A stretch of DNA of 35,243 nt from assembly GCA_024404195.1 (NCBI GenBank), contig JAKSQJ010000010.1, positions 1 to 35,243 of the forward strand, read 5' to 3'. The notes under the pieces were generated by a model. That model had not been told where the DNA came from. It saw only the letters and a list, made by a program, of their open reading frames with translations, and ran no database searches. Within the stretch, counting starts at the first letter, position 1, and each line of letters opens with the position of its first letter. The translations under genes were made by a program, and so were the position numbers. Of the stretch, positions 1 to 6,754 are shown piece by piece. This DNA is from Clostridia bacterium. GTDB lineage: Bacteria; Bacillota; Clostridia; Oscillospirales; Acutalibacteraceae.

Positions 1-2
1 AT

Positions 3-536
3 TTGGCGGCTCTTGAAGCAAGAATTGCCGCTTTGGAATCGGGTAATATTACTGTTAGTGTTCCCGTAAAAGAGAAAAAACAACCGCCAAAAGAAACAAA
101 AGAAGAAAAAACCGATAATTCAAATATTTTAGCAGATGACGATATTCCTCTGCCCGAGCCGCCGAGCATAGATGGCGAAACGGATTACGTGGAGCCGATA
201 GCGGAAGAACCCGATAGTGCAGTTGCCGACGGGGCTTTAAGCCGGTGGGAAGATATCCTTGTTGTTCTTAAAAAAAGCTGTCCGCTTTTGGGCGGAGTTT
301 TGAACGGCTCAAAGGCATATATAGAAGGAGAACGGTTGCTTATTGATACAAACAATGAACAGTTCCGTTCGCTTATTAACAGTCAAACCTCAACCTACCG
401 AGATGCCATTAAAAAAGCGGCTTTTGAGGTTTTGGGCAAAACCTATAAGTTAGGTCCTTACAGAAAAGCCGTAAATACCGACTCTGCCGACCCGTTAGAC
501 AGTTTCAGAGCTCGGCTTAAAAATTTAGAAAAGTAA
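3..536 (+). CDS. dnaX: DNA polymerase III subunit gamma/tau, C-terminal part (truncated by window edge)
   Basis: The reading frame enters from the left edge, so only the C-terminal 177 residues are visible and the TTG at the edge is not a real start. Residues 20-75 form a Lys/Glu/Pro-rich, low-complexity linker. It is followed by a compact domain (about residues 80-160) with the pattern W-x-x-I-L-x-x-L-K-K and a C-terminal V-L-G-K-T-Y-K-L-G-P-Y, typical of the tau-type C-terminal region of Firmicute DnaX. DnaX is the clamp-loader ATPase of the replisome; its ATPase part lies outside the window. The identification rests on this tail plus the classic dnaX-ybaB-recR order directly downstream (17-base gap to ybaB). 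I am confident of the family from context; the tail alone would be weaker evidence. Confidence 0.85.
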   Translation: MAALEARIAALESGNITVSVPVKEKKQPPKETKEEKTDNSNILADDDIPLPEPPSIDGETDYVEPIAEEPDSAVADGALSRWEDILVVLKKSCPLLGGVLNGSKAYIEGERLLIDTNNEQFRSLINSQTSTYRDAIKKAAFEVLGKTYKLGPYRKAVNTDSADPLDSFRARLKNLEK

Positions 537-553
537 TTTAAGGAGATATTTAT

Positions 554-895
554 ATGAAGGTAAGAATTCCGAATTCCGGCGGTCCCGGAAATATGAATCA
601 AATGCTTAAACAAGCGCAAAAAATGCAGGAGGATATGCAAACTTTACAAGAAGATTTAGAGCAAAGAGAATATACTGCTACCTCGGGCGGCGGTGCCGTT
701 ACCGTAACGGTTGACGGAAATCATCTTATTAAATCATTAAAGATAAACCCCGATATTATTGACCCCGAAGATGCCGAAATGATAGAAGATTTGGTAACCG
801 TTGCCGTAAATGAGGCAATAGGTAATGCCGCTAAAACCGCCGAAGAAGAAATGGGCGCAATTACGGGCGGTCTTAATCTTCCGGGTATGTTTTAA
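554..895 (+). CDS. ybaB: YbaB/EbfC family nucleoid-associated protein
   Basis: A 113-residue protein of the YbaB/EbfC family, small dimeric DNA-binding proteins that coat the nucleoid and are nearly always encoded between dnaX and recR. A Gly/Asn/Met-rich N-terminus leads into a charged helix (about residues 15-40, many Gln/Glu/Lys). The family core follows: G-G-G-A-V-T-V-T-V-D-G, then I-N-P-D-I-I-D-P-E-D and a C-terminal helix. The ATG start has a good AAGGAG ribosome-binding site 8 bases upstream. The stop overlaps the recR start in an ATGA-type arrangement (shared base 895), so the two genes are probably translationally coupled. Length is normal for the family. Confidence 0.95.
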   Translation: MKVRIPNSGGPGNMNQMLKQAQKMQEDMQTLQEDLEQREYTATSGGGAVTVTVDGNHLIKSLKINPDIIDPEDAEMIEDLVTVAVNEAIGNAAKTAEEEMGAITGGLNLPGMF

Positions 896-1494
896 TGAGT
901 TATAATATTGTTCCTCTTAATGAGCTTGTAAATCAGTTTTCTCGGCTTCCGGGTATCGGAAAAAAGACGGCTCAGCGCCTCGCCTTTTCCATACTTGAAC
1001 AGCCAAGCGAATATGCCGAAAGATTTTCAAAGGCGATAGTTGAAGCGAGAGAAAAAATTCATTTTTGCAAGTGTTGTCAGGCGCTTACCGATTTAGAGGT
1101 TTGCCAAATATGCGATAATCCTCAAAGAGACCATTCCGTCATTTGCGTTGTTGAAGACCCGAAGGATGTTATGGCATTTGAGAAAATGAGGGAGTTTTCG
1201 GGAGTTTACCATGTTTTGCACGGCGTTATCTCCCCTCTTGACGGAATTACCCCCGATAAGCTTAAAATAAAAGAACTTATGGAACGGCTGTCAACGGGTG
1301 AGGTTAAAGAGCTTATCATGGCAACCAACCCTACGGTTGAGGGCGAAGCCACCGCAAGTTATATTTCACGGCTTTGTAAACCTATGGGCATAAAGGTCAC
1401 CCGACTTGCCTACGGTATTCCCGTCGGCGGAGACCTACAGTATGCGGACGAGTTTACCCTTGCCCGTTCTCTTGAAGGGAGAAACGAAATCTGA
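895..1494 (+). CDS. recR: Recombination mediator protein RecR
   Basis: A 199-residue RecR, the usual size. It loads RecA at single-stranded gaps with RecO and RecF. Domains in order: an N-terminal helix-hairpin-helix with L-P-G-I-G-K-K-T-A-Q-R (about residues 18-28), a four-cysteine zinc finger (C-x2-C near residues 57-60 and C-x2-C near 69-72), then a Toprim domain beginning I-C-V-V-E-D-P and ending in the Walker-B-like C-terminal region with the conserved R-L-A-Y-G-I-P-V-G-G-D-L. Its start overlaps the ybaB stop and its own stop overlaps the next start (base 1494), so the DUF896 gene is part of the same transcript. Confidence 0.97.
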   Translation: MSYNIVPLNELVNQFSRLPGIGKKTAQRLAFSILEQPSEYAERFSKAIVEAREKIHFCKCCQALTDLEVCQICDNPQRDHSVICVVEDPKDVMAFEKMREFSGVYHVLHGVISPLDGITPDKLKIKELMERLSTGEVKELIMATNPTVEGEATASYISRLCKPMGIKVTRLAYGIPVGGDLQYADEFTLARSLEGRNEI

Positions 1495-1691
1495 TGGAAC
1501 AAAAGAAGATTGACCGAATAAACGAGCTTGCAAGAAAGCAAAAAAACGAGGGGCTTACCGAAGAAGAACTTGCCGAACAAAAAGTTCTCCGCAGAGAGTA
1601 TATTGACAGTTTTAAGGCAAGTCTTATGTCGCAGCTTGACACGATTTATGTTGTTGACGAAAAGGGAAATAAGAAAAAATTAGTTCAGTAA
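1494..1691 (+). CDS. DUF896 domain-containing small protein (YnzC-like)
   Basis: A 65-residue, highly charged helical protein. The pattern K-I-x-R-I-N-E-L-A-R-K-x-K-x-E-G-L-T-E-E-E, then E-Q-K-x-L-R-R-E-Y-I-x-S-F, is the signature of the DUF896 family (Bacillus subtilis YnzC/YneF relatives). These are small helical-hairpin proteins; B. subtilis members are linked to the SOS-response operon, and their function is otherwise unclear. It starts on the last base of recR and is followed within about 20 bases by a terminator, so it is the last gene of the dnaX transcript. Assignment to the family is strong; no function is claimed. Confidence 0.92.
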   Translation: MEQKKIDRINELARKQKNEGLTEEELAEQKVLRREYIDSFKASLMSQLDTIYVVDEKGNKKKLVQ

Positions 1692-1711
1692 AAAAAGCAA
1701 TATGGATTTGA

Positions 1712-1747
1712 CGGATACCTTAACTTTATAAAGGTATCCGTTTTTTT
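1712..1747 (+). terminator. Rho-independent terminator after dnaX-recR operon
   Basis: A 10-bp perfect inverted repeat (CGGATACCTT and AAGGTATCCG) with an internal loop of about 9 bases is followed directly by seven T residues. It lies 20 bases after the DUF896 stop. Confidence 0.9.
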
Positions 1748-1830
1748 ATTGTTTTTTTCGTGAATTTGCAAATACTAATACTAAAAACTGATGAAAACAC
1801 CAAAAAAATCAAAAAAATACCAAATTTTTC

Positions 1831-1859
1831 TTGACGCTATTGACTTTTTGGTATATAAT
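1831..1859 (+). promoter_or_regulatory. Sigma-A promoter of the decarboxylase operon
   Basis: TTGACG at 1831-1836 and TATAAT at 1854-1859 are separated by 17 bases. The expected transcript start is near 1866, giving a leader of about 65 bases before the first gene. I see no riboswitch in that leader. Confidence 0.8.
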
Positions 1860-1930
1860 ATGAATAATTGGGCGAGAATTTGGAAATGCTGATTTTTCGC
1901 TGTAAAAAAGGTATTGGGAGGTGCTTTTTT

Positions 1931-2194
1931 ATGAGTAATACTTTTGTTGTTTGCATGGGTATCGGAACGGTTTTTGTAGGACTGATTCTTATAATTATAA
2001 TGTGTAAAATCGTCGGTCTTTTCTGCAAAATATTTGTTAAAGAAAATAAACCTGTCCCTACTCCTGTTGCCGCCGACAACGGCAAAGCAATAGAAAACCG
2101 TCAGGAAATAATCGCCGCAGTTACTGCCGCTTGTGCCGAAGATATGGGCACGGATGTTTCGGCTCTTAGAGTTGTATCATTCAAAAAAATCTGA
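1931..2194 (+). CDS. Sodium pump decarboxylase gamma subunit (OadG-like)
   Basis: An 87-residue protein with a single N-terminal membrane helix (about residues 5-32, rich in Ile/Val/Gly). A Pro/Val linker and a C-terminal I-I-A-A-V-T-A-A-x-A-E-D-M-G stretch follow, which is the usual plan of OadG, the membrane anchor that holds the decarboxylase complex together. I chose ATG 1931 rather than the TTG at 1868 of the same frame: it has a GGGAGGTG ribosome-binding site at 1917-1924, and the TTG is only 2 bases past the predicted transcript start. First gene of a four-gene operon with the biotin carrier, beta and alpha subunits. Small divergent families are hard to call from sequence alone; context makes it convincing. 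Confidence 0.85.
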   Translation: MSNTFVVCMGIGTVFVGLILIIIMCKIVGLFCKIFVKENKPVPTPVAADNGKAIENRQEIIAAVTAACAEDMGTDVSALRVVSFKKI

Positions 2195-2232
2195 AATTAT
2201 TAAATTAAAATAAAAAAACGAGGTAAATTATT

Positions 2233-2580
2233 ATGAAACAGTATAAAGTAACCGTTAACGGAACCGCTTATGAAATCACACTTGAAGAAATTGATGCCGC
2301 AAGCGTAAAAACCGCTCCCGCAGCTGCTCCTGCTGCTGCTCCGGCTCCCGCCGCCGCTCCTGCAAACGGCGAAACCGTTGTAGCTCCGATGCCGGGCAAC
2401 ATCCTTGATGTTAAGGTTCAAAACGGCGCCGCAGTTAAAAAAGGCGATGTTCTTATGATTCTTGAAGCTATGAAGATGGAAAACGAAATTATGGCTCCTT
2501 GCGACGGAACCGTTAAATCTGTTAATGTTACAAAGGGCGGCACTGTTGAAACCGGCGCTACACTCTGCGTAATCGGTTAA
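2233..2580 (+). CDS. Biotin carboxyl carrier protein of the Na+-pumping decarboxylase
   Basis: A 115-residue free-standing biotinyl protein. Residues 1-25 form a short N-terminal segment, residues 27-44 an Ala/Pro-rich flexible linker, and residues 48-115 a biotinyl-lipoyl domain. The motif E-A-M-K-M-E-N places the biotinylated lysine at residue 81. In oxaloacetate decarboxylases this arm carries the carboxyl group from the alpha-subunit active site to the membrane beta subunit. In many relatives the domain is fused to the C-terminus of the alpha subunit; here the alpha subunit is short and this gene supplies the domain. Located between gamma and beta, 38 bases after gamma. A biotin ligase must act on it; none is encoded in the window. 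Confidence 0.93.
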   Translation: MKQYKVTVNGTAYEITLEEIDAASVKTAPAAAPAAAPAPAAAPANGETVVAPMPGNILDVKVQNGAAVKKGDVLMILEAMKMENEIMAPCDGTVKSVNVTKGGTVETGATLCVIG

Positions 2581-2610
2581 CGGATATTCCGCATTAAAGG
2601 AGAAATAATA

Positions 2611-3810
2611 ATGTTAGATCAAATTATAGATTTTGCCAAAACGACGGGGGCTTACCTGCTTTTCGGCAATTTGGGAGAAAACTGGAAATCTCTTGTTATG
2701 ATAGGAATTTCCCTTTTCCTTTTATGGCTTGGTATAAAGAAGCAGTTTGAGCCGCTTTTACTTGTCGGTATCGCTTTCGGTATGCTTCTTACAAACCTTA
2801 CCGCCTTTACCCCGAACGATGCTTTGTATCACACCGAGCTTTGGCGTCAATTTATGGCAGGAAAAATCGGTTACGGAACGATAATGCATGACGGCGGACT
2901 TTTGGATATTCTTTATATCGGAGTTAAAACCTGCATTTATCCCTGCCTTATCTTTGTAGGCATTGGCGCTATGACCGACTTCGGTCCGCTTATTTCAAAC
3001 CCGAAGTCACTTCTTTTGGGCGCCGCCGCTCAGGTTGGTATTTTTGCAACATTTATCGGTTGTATTTATCTTGCTTTTCCGCAGGAAGCCGCCGCTTCTA
3101 TCGGTATAATCGGCGGTGCCGACGGTCCTACCGCAATTTATACAACCTCAAAGCTTTATCCTAATCTTTTAGGTCCCATCGCCGTTGCGGCTTACTCATA
3201 TATGGCTCTTGTTCCCGTTATTCAGCCGCCTATTATGAAGCTTTTAACAACCAAAAAAGAGCGTCAAATCGTTATGAAGCCGCTTCGTCAGGTTTCTAAA
3301 ACCGAAAAGATTATCTTCCCAATCGCTGTTACAATAATCGTTTCGTTGCTTGTTCCTTCGGCTACTCCGCTTGTAGGTTGTCTTATGCTCGGTAACCTTT
3401 GGAAAGAGTCGGGTGTTTGCGAGCGACTTTGCAAGACCGCTCAAAACGAGCTTATGAATATCGTTACAATATTTTTAGGCATCTCGGTTGGCGCTACCGC
3501 AACCGCCGAAGCATTCTTAAATCTTCAAACCCTTAAAATTATGGGTATGGGTATTGTTGCTTTCGGTTTAGGCACTGCCGGCGGTGTTCTTCTTGCAAAG
3601 ATTATGAACATCTTTACAAAGAACAAGATAAATCCGCTTATCGGCTCTGCCGGTGTTTCCGCCGTTCCGATGGCAGCAAGAGTATCTCAAAAGGTAGGTC
3701 AGGACGAAAATCCCTCAAACTTCCTACTTATGCATGCTATGGGTCCGAATGTTGCCGGAGTTATCGGCTCTGCTATTGCCGCCGGTGTTTTAATTTCTAT
3801 TTTCGCTTAA
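2611..3810 (+). CDS. oadB: Na+-translocating decarboxylase beta subunit (OadB/GcdB/MmdB family)
   Basis: A 399-residue polytopic membrane protein of the OadB family, the subunit that decarboxylates carboxybiotin and uses the energy to export Na+. The hallmark [13 protein letters not shown] (about residues 165-177) carries the Asp known to be essential for Na+ transport in the Klebsiella enzyme. It is followed by [14 protein letters not shown] and a second conserved region near the C-terminus ([18 protein letters not shown]). Nine or so hydrophobic helices are apparent. Good ribosome-binding site AAGGAG 8 bases before the ATG. The beta family is shared by oxaloacetate, methylmalonyl-CoA and glutaconyl-CoA pumps; the alpha gene next door fixes the substrate as oxaloacetate. 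Confidence 0.95.
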   Translation: MLDQIIDFAKTTGAYLLFGNLGENWKSLVMIGISLFLLWLGIKKQFEPLLLVGIAFGMLLTNLTAFTPNDALYHTELWRQFMAGKIGYGTIMHDGGLLDILYIGVKTCIYPCLIFVGIGAMTDFGPLISNPKSLLLGAAAQVGIFATFIGCIYLAFPQEAAASIGIIGGADGPTAIYTTSKLYPNLLGPIAVAAYSYMALVPVIQPPIMKLLTTKKERQIVMKPLRQVSKTEKIIFPIAVTIIVSLLVPSATPLVGCLMLGNLWKESGVCERLCKTAQNELMNIVTIFLGISVGATATAEAFLNLQTLKIMGMGIVAFGLGTAGGVLLAKIMNIFTKNKINPLIGSAGVSAVPMAARVSQKVGQDENPSNFLLMHAMGPNVAGVIGSAIAAGVLISIFA

Positions 3811-3827
3811 TCGGAGGTCTAATATAA

Positions 3828-5255
3828 ATGGAAAAGAAACCGCTACTCATTACCGATACTATTCTTCGTGATGCTCATCAGTCTCAAGCCGCAACACGAA
3901 TGACTATTGAAGATATGCTTCCTGCCCTATCGCTTCTTGACAAAATCGGCTACTGGTCGGTTGAATGTTGGGGCGGAGCCACATTTGACTCTTGCATGCG
4001 TTTTCTTAACGAAGACCCGTGGGAGAGACTTCGCACAATTAAAAAATATATGCCTAACACAAAGCTTCAAATGCTTTTCAGAGGTCAAAACATCTTGGGA
4101 TATAAAAACTATGCCGATGATGTTGTTGATGCTTTTGTTAAAAAGTCCATTGAAAACGGCATTGATGTTGTTCGTATTTTTGATGCGCTTAACGACCCCC
4201 GTAATCTTGAGCAGGCAGTTAAGTCCTGCAAGGAATACGGCGGAATTTGCGAAACCGCAATAAGCTACACTAAAAGCCCCGTTCACAACGAAGAATATTT
4301 TGTTAATCTTGCAAAAACCTATGAAAATATGGGCGCCGATGTTATCTGCATTAAGGATATGGCAAACCTGCTTTTGCCCTATGATGCATATTCGCTTGTT
4401 AAAAAGTTAAAGGAAAATGTTAAAGTTCCAATTCATCTTCATACCCATAACACCACAGGAACGGGAGATATGACACTTCTTATGGCAAGTGAAGCCGGTG
4501 TTGATATAGTTGATACCGCCCTTTCTCCCCTTGCAAACGGCACTTCAAACCCCTCTACCGAGTCCTTGGTTGCAACCCTTCAGGGCACCGACAGAGATAC
4601 GGGTCTTGACTTTAACGCAATGGGCGAAATTGCTCATATTTTCCGTGGTGTTGCCGACCGTCTCAAAAAAGAAGGTTACCTTGACCAAAAGGTGCTTGAA
4701 ATTGACCTTCGTGCCCTTACCTATCAGGTTCCCGGCGGTATGCTTTCAAATACTATTTCTCAGCTTAAACAAGCAGGCAAAGAGGACAAGTATTACGATG
4801 TTTTAGCCGAAGTTCCGAAAGTTCGTAAGGACTTTGGTTATCCTCCCCTTGTAACTCCTACAAGCCAAATTGTCGGCACGCAGGCAGTTATGAATGTTAT
4901 TTCGGGCGAAAGATATAAGATGGTTCCGAAGGAATCAAAGGGACTTCTTCGCGGCGAATACGGTAAATTACCCGGTGAAGTTAACGAGGATGTTCGCAAA
5001 AAGTGTATCGGTGACGATAAGGTTATCACCTGCCGCCCTGCCGATTTACTTGAACCCGAGCTTCAAAAATATGCCGCCGAAATGAAAGAAAAGGGCATCG
5101 GAAAATCGGAAGAAGATGTTTTAAGCTATGCTTTGTTCCCTGCCGTTGCCGAAAAGTTCTTCGCTTACCGTGACGGCGAAAAGAAGGATACTTCCTCTGC
5201 CAATGTAAACGAAAACGGTGTCAGAGAACTTATTGTTGAAGATATTTCAGAATAA
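3828..5255 (+). CDS. oadA: Oxaloacetate decarboxylase alpha subunit (carboxyltransferase), without biotin domain
   Basis: A 475-residue carboxyltransferase of the pyruvate carboxylase/oxaloacetate decarboxylase family. An N-terminal TIM-barrel domain shows D-T-I-L-R-D-A-H-Q-S (10-19), the F-R-G-Q-N loop (84-88), I-K-D-M-A with Lys176 (the carbamylated lysine of the family) and metal ligands H-L-H-T-H (203-207). The conserved PYC/OADA C-terminal domain follows, ending near residue 450. It transfers the carboxyl group of oxaloacetate to biotin, leaving pyruvate. Family members with a fused biotin arm are about 590 residues; this one stops before the arm, which is encoded at 2233-2580. It could formally be a pyruvate carboxylase B or transcarboxylase 5S subunit, but linkage to beta and gamma argues for the sodium pump. 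Confidence 0.93.
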   Translation: MEKKPLLITDTILRDAHQSQAATRMTIEDMLPALSLLDKIGYWSVECWGGATFDSCMRFLNEDPWERLRTIKKYMPNTKLQMLFRGQNILGYKNYADDVVDAFVKKSIENGIDVVRIFDALNDPRNLEQAVKSCKEYGGICETAISYTKSPVHNEEYFVNLAKTYENMGADVICIKDMANLLLPYDAYSLVKKLKENVKVPIHLHTHNTTGTGDMTLLMASEAGVDIVDTALSPLANGTSNPSTESLVATLQGTDRDTGLDFNAMGEIAHIFRGVADRLKKEGYLDQKVLEIDLRALTYQVPGGMLSNTISQLKQAGKEDKYYDVLAEVPKVRKDFGYPPLVTPTSQIVGTQAVMNVISGERYKMVPKESKGLLRGEYGKLPGEVNEDVRKKCIGDDKVITCRPADLLEPELQKYAAEMKEKGIGKSEEDVLSYALFPAVAEKFFAYRDGEKKDTSSANVNENGVRELIVEDISE

Positions 5256-5269
5256 TTTACCTTTTATTC

Positions 5270-5298
5270 CCCCACACTATACCGTGTGGGGATTTTTT
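5270..5298 (+). terminator. Rho-independent terminator of the decarboxylase operon
   Basis: CCCCACAC and GTGTGGGG form an 8-bp GC-rich stem with a 6-base loop, followed by A and six T residues. It is 15 bases past the alpha-subunit stop. Confidence 0.93.
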
Positions 5299-5302
5299 AT
5301 GC

Positions 5303-5331
5303 TTGAAAAGAAATAAAAAATATAGTAAAAT
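5303..5331 (+). promoter_or_regulatory. Sigma-A promoter of the DUF1292 gene
   Basis: TTGAAA (5303-5308) and TAAAAT (5326-5331) with a 17-base spacer, located between the preceding terminator and the DUF1292 start. Confidence 0.65.
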
Positions 5332-5366
5332 ATGTTTAGAATAAATAACTTTTCAGGAGAAACAAT

Positions 5367-5681
5367 ATGAGTGACGAAATTAAAAATGAGGAGTATAACC
5401 CCGATATAATCACCCTTTCTGACGACAACGGAAAGGAATATACCTTTGAGGTTTTAGATGCCATTGAAACCGATACGGGCAGATATTTGGCTCTTCTTCC
5501 GCAGTATAGCGACCCGCAAGAAATGCTTAACGATTCGGGCGAGCTTGTTATTGTTAAGGCAGGTATTGAGGGTGACGAGGAATACTTTTACGAAATAGAG
5601 GACGATGACGAATACGAAACCATCGCCGACGCCTTTGTTGACCGTCTTGAAGATTTTTTTGAAATAGACGAAAGCAATTAA
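5367..5681 (+). CDS. DUF1292 domain-containing protein
   Basis: A 104-residue, very acidic protein. The core pattern D-I-I-T-L-x-D-D-N-G-K-E-Y-x-F-E-V-L-D, then Y-L-A-L-L-P, L-V-I-V-K and a C-terminal acidic E-D-D-D-E-Y-E-T-I-x-D, matches the DUF1292 family of Firmicutes (YrzB-like). Members are usually encoded near alaS and ruvX, and their function is not established. Here the gene stands alone with its own promoter and is followed at once by the 6S RNA. ATG 5367 has a CAGGAGA ribosome-binding site. No terminator separates it from the 6S RNA, so read-through transcription into the RNA is possible. Confidence 0.9.
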   Translation: MSDEIKNEEYNPDIITLSDDNGKEYTFEVLDAIETDTGRYLALLPQYSDPQEMLNDSGELVIVKAGIEGDEEYFYEIEDDDEYETIADAFVDRLEDFFEIDESN

Positions 5682-5688
5682 ATATGCT
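5659..5688 (+). promoter_or_regulatory. Possible promoter of the 6S RNA
   Basis: TTGAAA (5659-5664) and TATGCT (5683-5688), 18 bases apart, lie inside the end of the DUF1292 gene. They would start transcription a few bases from the 5' strand of the 6S closing stem. Moderate match only. Confidence 0.45.
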
Positions 5689-5689
5689 A

Positions 5690-5884
5690 CTCCTGCTCTG
5701 TTCGCGAACCGAGCTATTATAACCCTACAATTATTAAATTAGGGACCATAAACTCAAATAGTGGGTGTGCAGACCTCCCGCGGCTGTGCCGAGTTCGGAA
5801 GAAGGGAGCCCAAAGCTATTTGGTCGGGACCCACCTGAACTAAAAATCAGGTTATCTTTATGCCGCTACGGCAGAGTGGGAGCG
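5690..5884 (+). ncRNA. ssrS: 6S RNA (SsrS)
   Basis: About 195 bases fold like 6S RNA, which binds the housekeeping RNA polymerase holoenzyme by mimicking an open promoter. The ends pair in an 11-bp closing stem (5690-5700 with 5872-5882, two G-U pairs). Blocks in the same order as the E. coli 6S RNA are visible: CTGTTCGC just after the 5' closing strand, CTCCCGCGG and TGCCGAG in the central hairpin, CCCACCTGAAC near 5830, and TGCCGCTACGGCAGAG at the 3' end. The central region folds through GTGGGT pairing with ACCCAC. I compared it from memory with E. coli 6S; a covariance-model search with the 6S family would confirm it. Exact ends are approximate. Confidence 0.88.
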
Positions 5885-5906
5885 AAATTTGAATAAATAT
5901 AAAACA

Positions 5907-5952
5907 AACCACCTACCGAAAGAGATAATTACTCTTTCGGTAGGTGGTTTTA
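5907..5952 (+). terminator. Strong terminator after 6S RNA, probably bidirectional
   Basis: A perfect 18-bp inverted repeat beginning AACCACCTACC and ending GGTAGGTGG, with a 7-base loop, is followed by TTTT on the + strand. It separates the 6S RNA from the convergent lipoprotein gene and can serve both strands, since an A-rich stretch precedes it. Confidence 0.9.
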
Positions 5953-6024
5953 ATTACTCAACAAATCAGAACATCTCAGATTTACCGTGCGCCTGATTTT
6001 ACAAAAACGGCTGTATTATTTATC

Positions 6025-6621
6025 TTAATTTGCAGGTGCATAGAAATACGCCGCATCCGCTCTGAATATTTCCTGAGTATCCCCGCCATCAGGCGTATAT
6101 GAGACGATTACATCACCGGCACGCAGAGTTGCATCAAAAGTGTTTACCACTTTCACCTCGTCTTTGTGATGCAAGTTTTGATACACATCTCCGTTGAAGA
6201 ATGTTTGAATTTCAAAGGTTCCGTCAGATTCCTTATAATACTCAATACGAAATGTATTTACAATAGAATTTTCCTGGGGTGAACCCTTCGCTCCGTGGTA
6301 AACCATCTCAACCACACCTTTGTCAGCCGCCTGATCGGTCAACCTTACAACGGTGGAATAAATGCCCGTTTCGTCAGCGCCTCCGTTTATTTTAGCTATT
6401 GCGTTACCCTTGGATTCGGGAGAAGTTTCGGACGGCTTTGATTCCGATTCGGTCGCTGAAGAATCAGAAGTTGATTGCTCTTTTTTTGTTTCAACAACCT
6501 CCTGAGAAGGAGCTTGTTCTGCGTTTTTCTTTGCCGAATCACCGTCGCATGCAGTTAACAGAAACATACAAACGAAAACTACTGTCAGGGTAACCGATTT
6601 TAGCAAATTCTGTTTAAGCAT
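6025..6621 (-). CDS. Hypothetical lipoprotein
   Basis: A 198-residue secreted lipoprotein of unrecognised family. Residues 1-25 are a lipoprotein signal peptide (positive N-terminus, hydrophobic stretch, lipobox L-T-A-C with the lipidated Cys near residue 25). Residues 26-75 are a Ser/Glu/Lys/Pro-rich tether. From about residue 76 comes a compact beta-rich domain (T-G-I-Y-S-T-V-V-R-L, then R-I-E-Y-Y-K-E-S-D-G, and R-A-G-D-V-I-V-S-Y-T-P-D-G-G). The domain resembles nothing I can name. AGGAGG ribosome-binding site 7 bases before the ATG and its own promoter upstream; monocistronic. Function unknown. Confidence 0.85.
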   Translation of the reverse strand: MLKQNLLKSVTLTVVFVCMFLLTACDGDSAKKNAEQAPSQEVVETKKEQSTSDSSATESESKPSETSPESKGNAIAKINGGADETGIYSTVVRLTDQAADKGVVEMVYHGAKGSPQENSIVNTFRIEYYKESDGTFEIQTFFNGDVYQNLHHKDEVKVVNTFDATLRAGDVIVSYTPDGGDTQEIFRADAAYFYAPAN

Positions 6622-6668
6622 AAAGTCCTCCTTAATTTACATTGTTTTATTGAACGGTTTTTGTATAA

Positions 6669-6697
6669 AACATATTGAAGTGCAAAATCAATGTCAA
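6669..6697 (-). promoter_or_regulatory. Sigma-A promoter of the lipoprotein gene
   Basis: On the minus strand TTGACA (6697-6692) and TATGTT (6674-6669), 17 bases apart, precede the lipoprotein start by about 48 bases. Confidence 0.7.
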
Positions 6698-6754
6698 AAA
6701 ATTTCCTTATTGACCCTCCGCTTTTAATAGAAATATTTTTATGATACTAAACCT

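Noticed and set aside
3907..4286. Open frames of about 118 codons on both strands inside oadA.
   Set aside because: They are out of frame with a strongly conserved enzyme and have no start signals.
5690..5884. 5S rRNA or SRP RNA.
   Set aside because: The conserved blocks, closing stem and size fit 6S RNA; the SRP GGAAG/AGCA tetraloop region and 5S loop motifs are absent.
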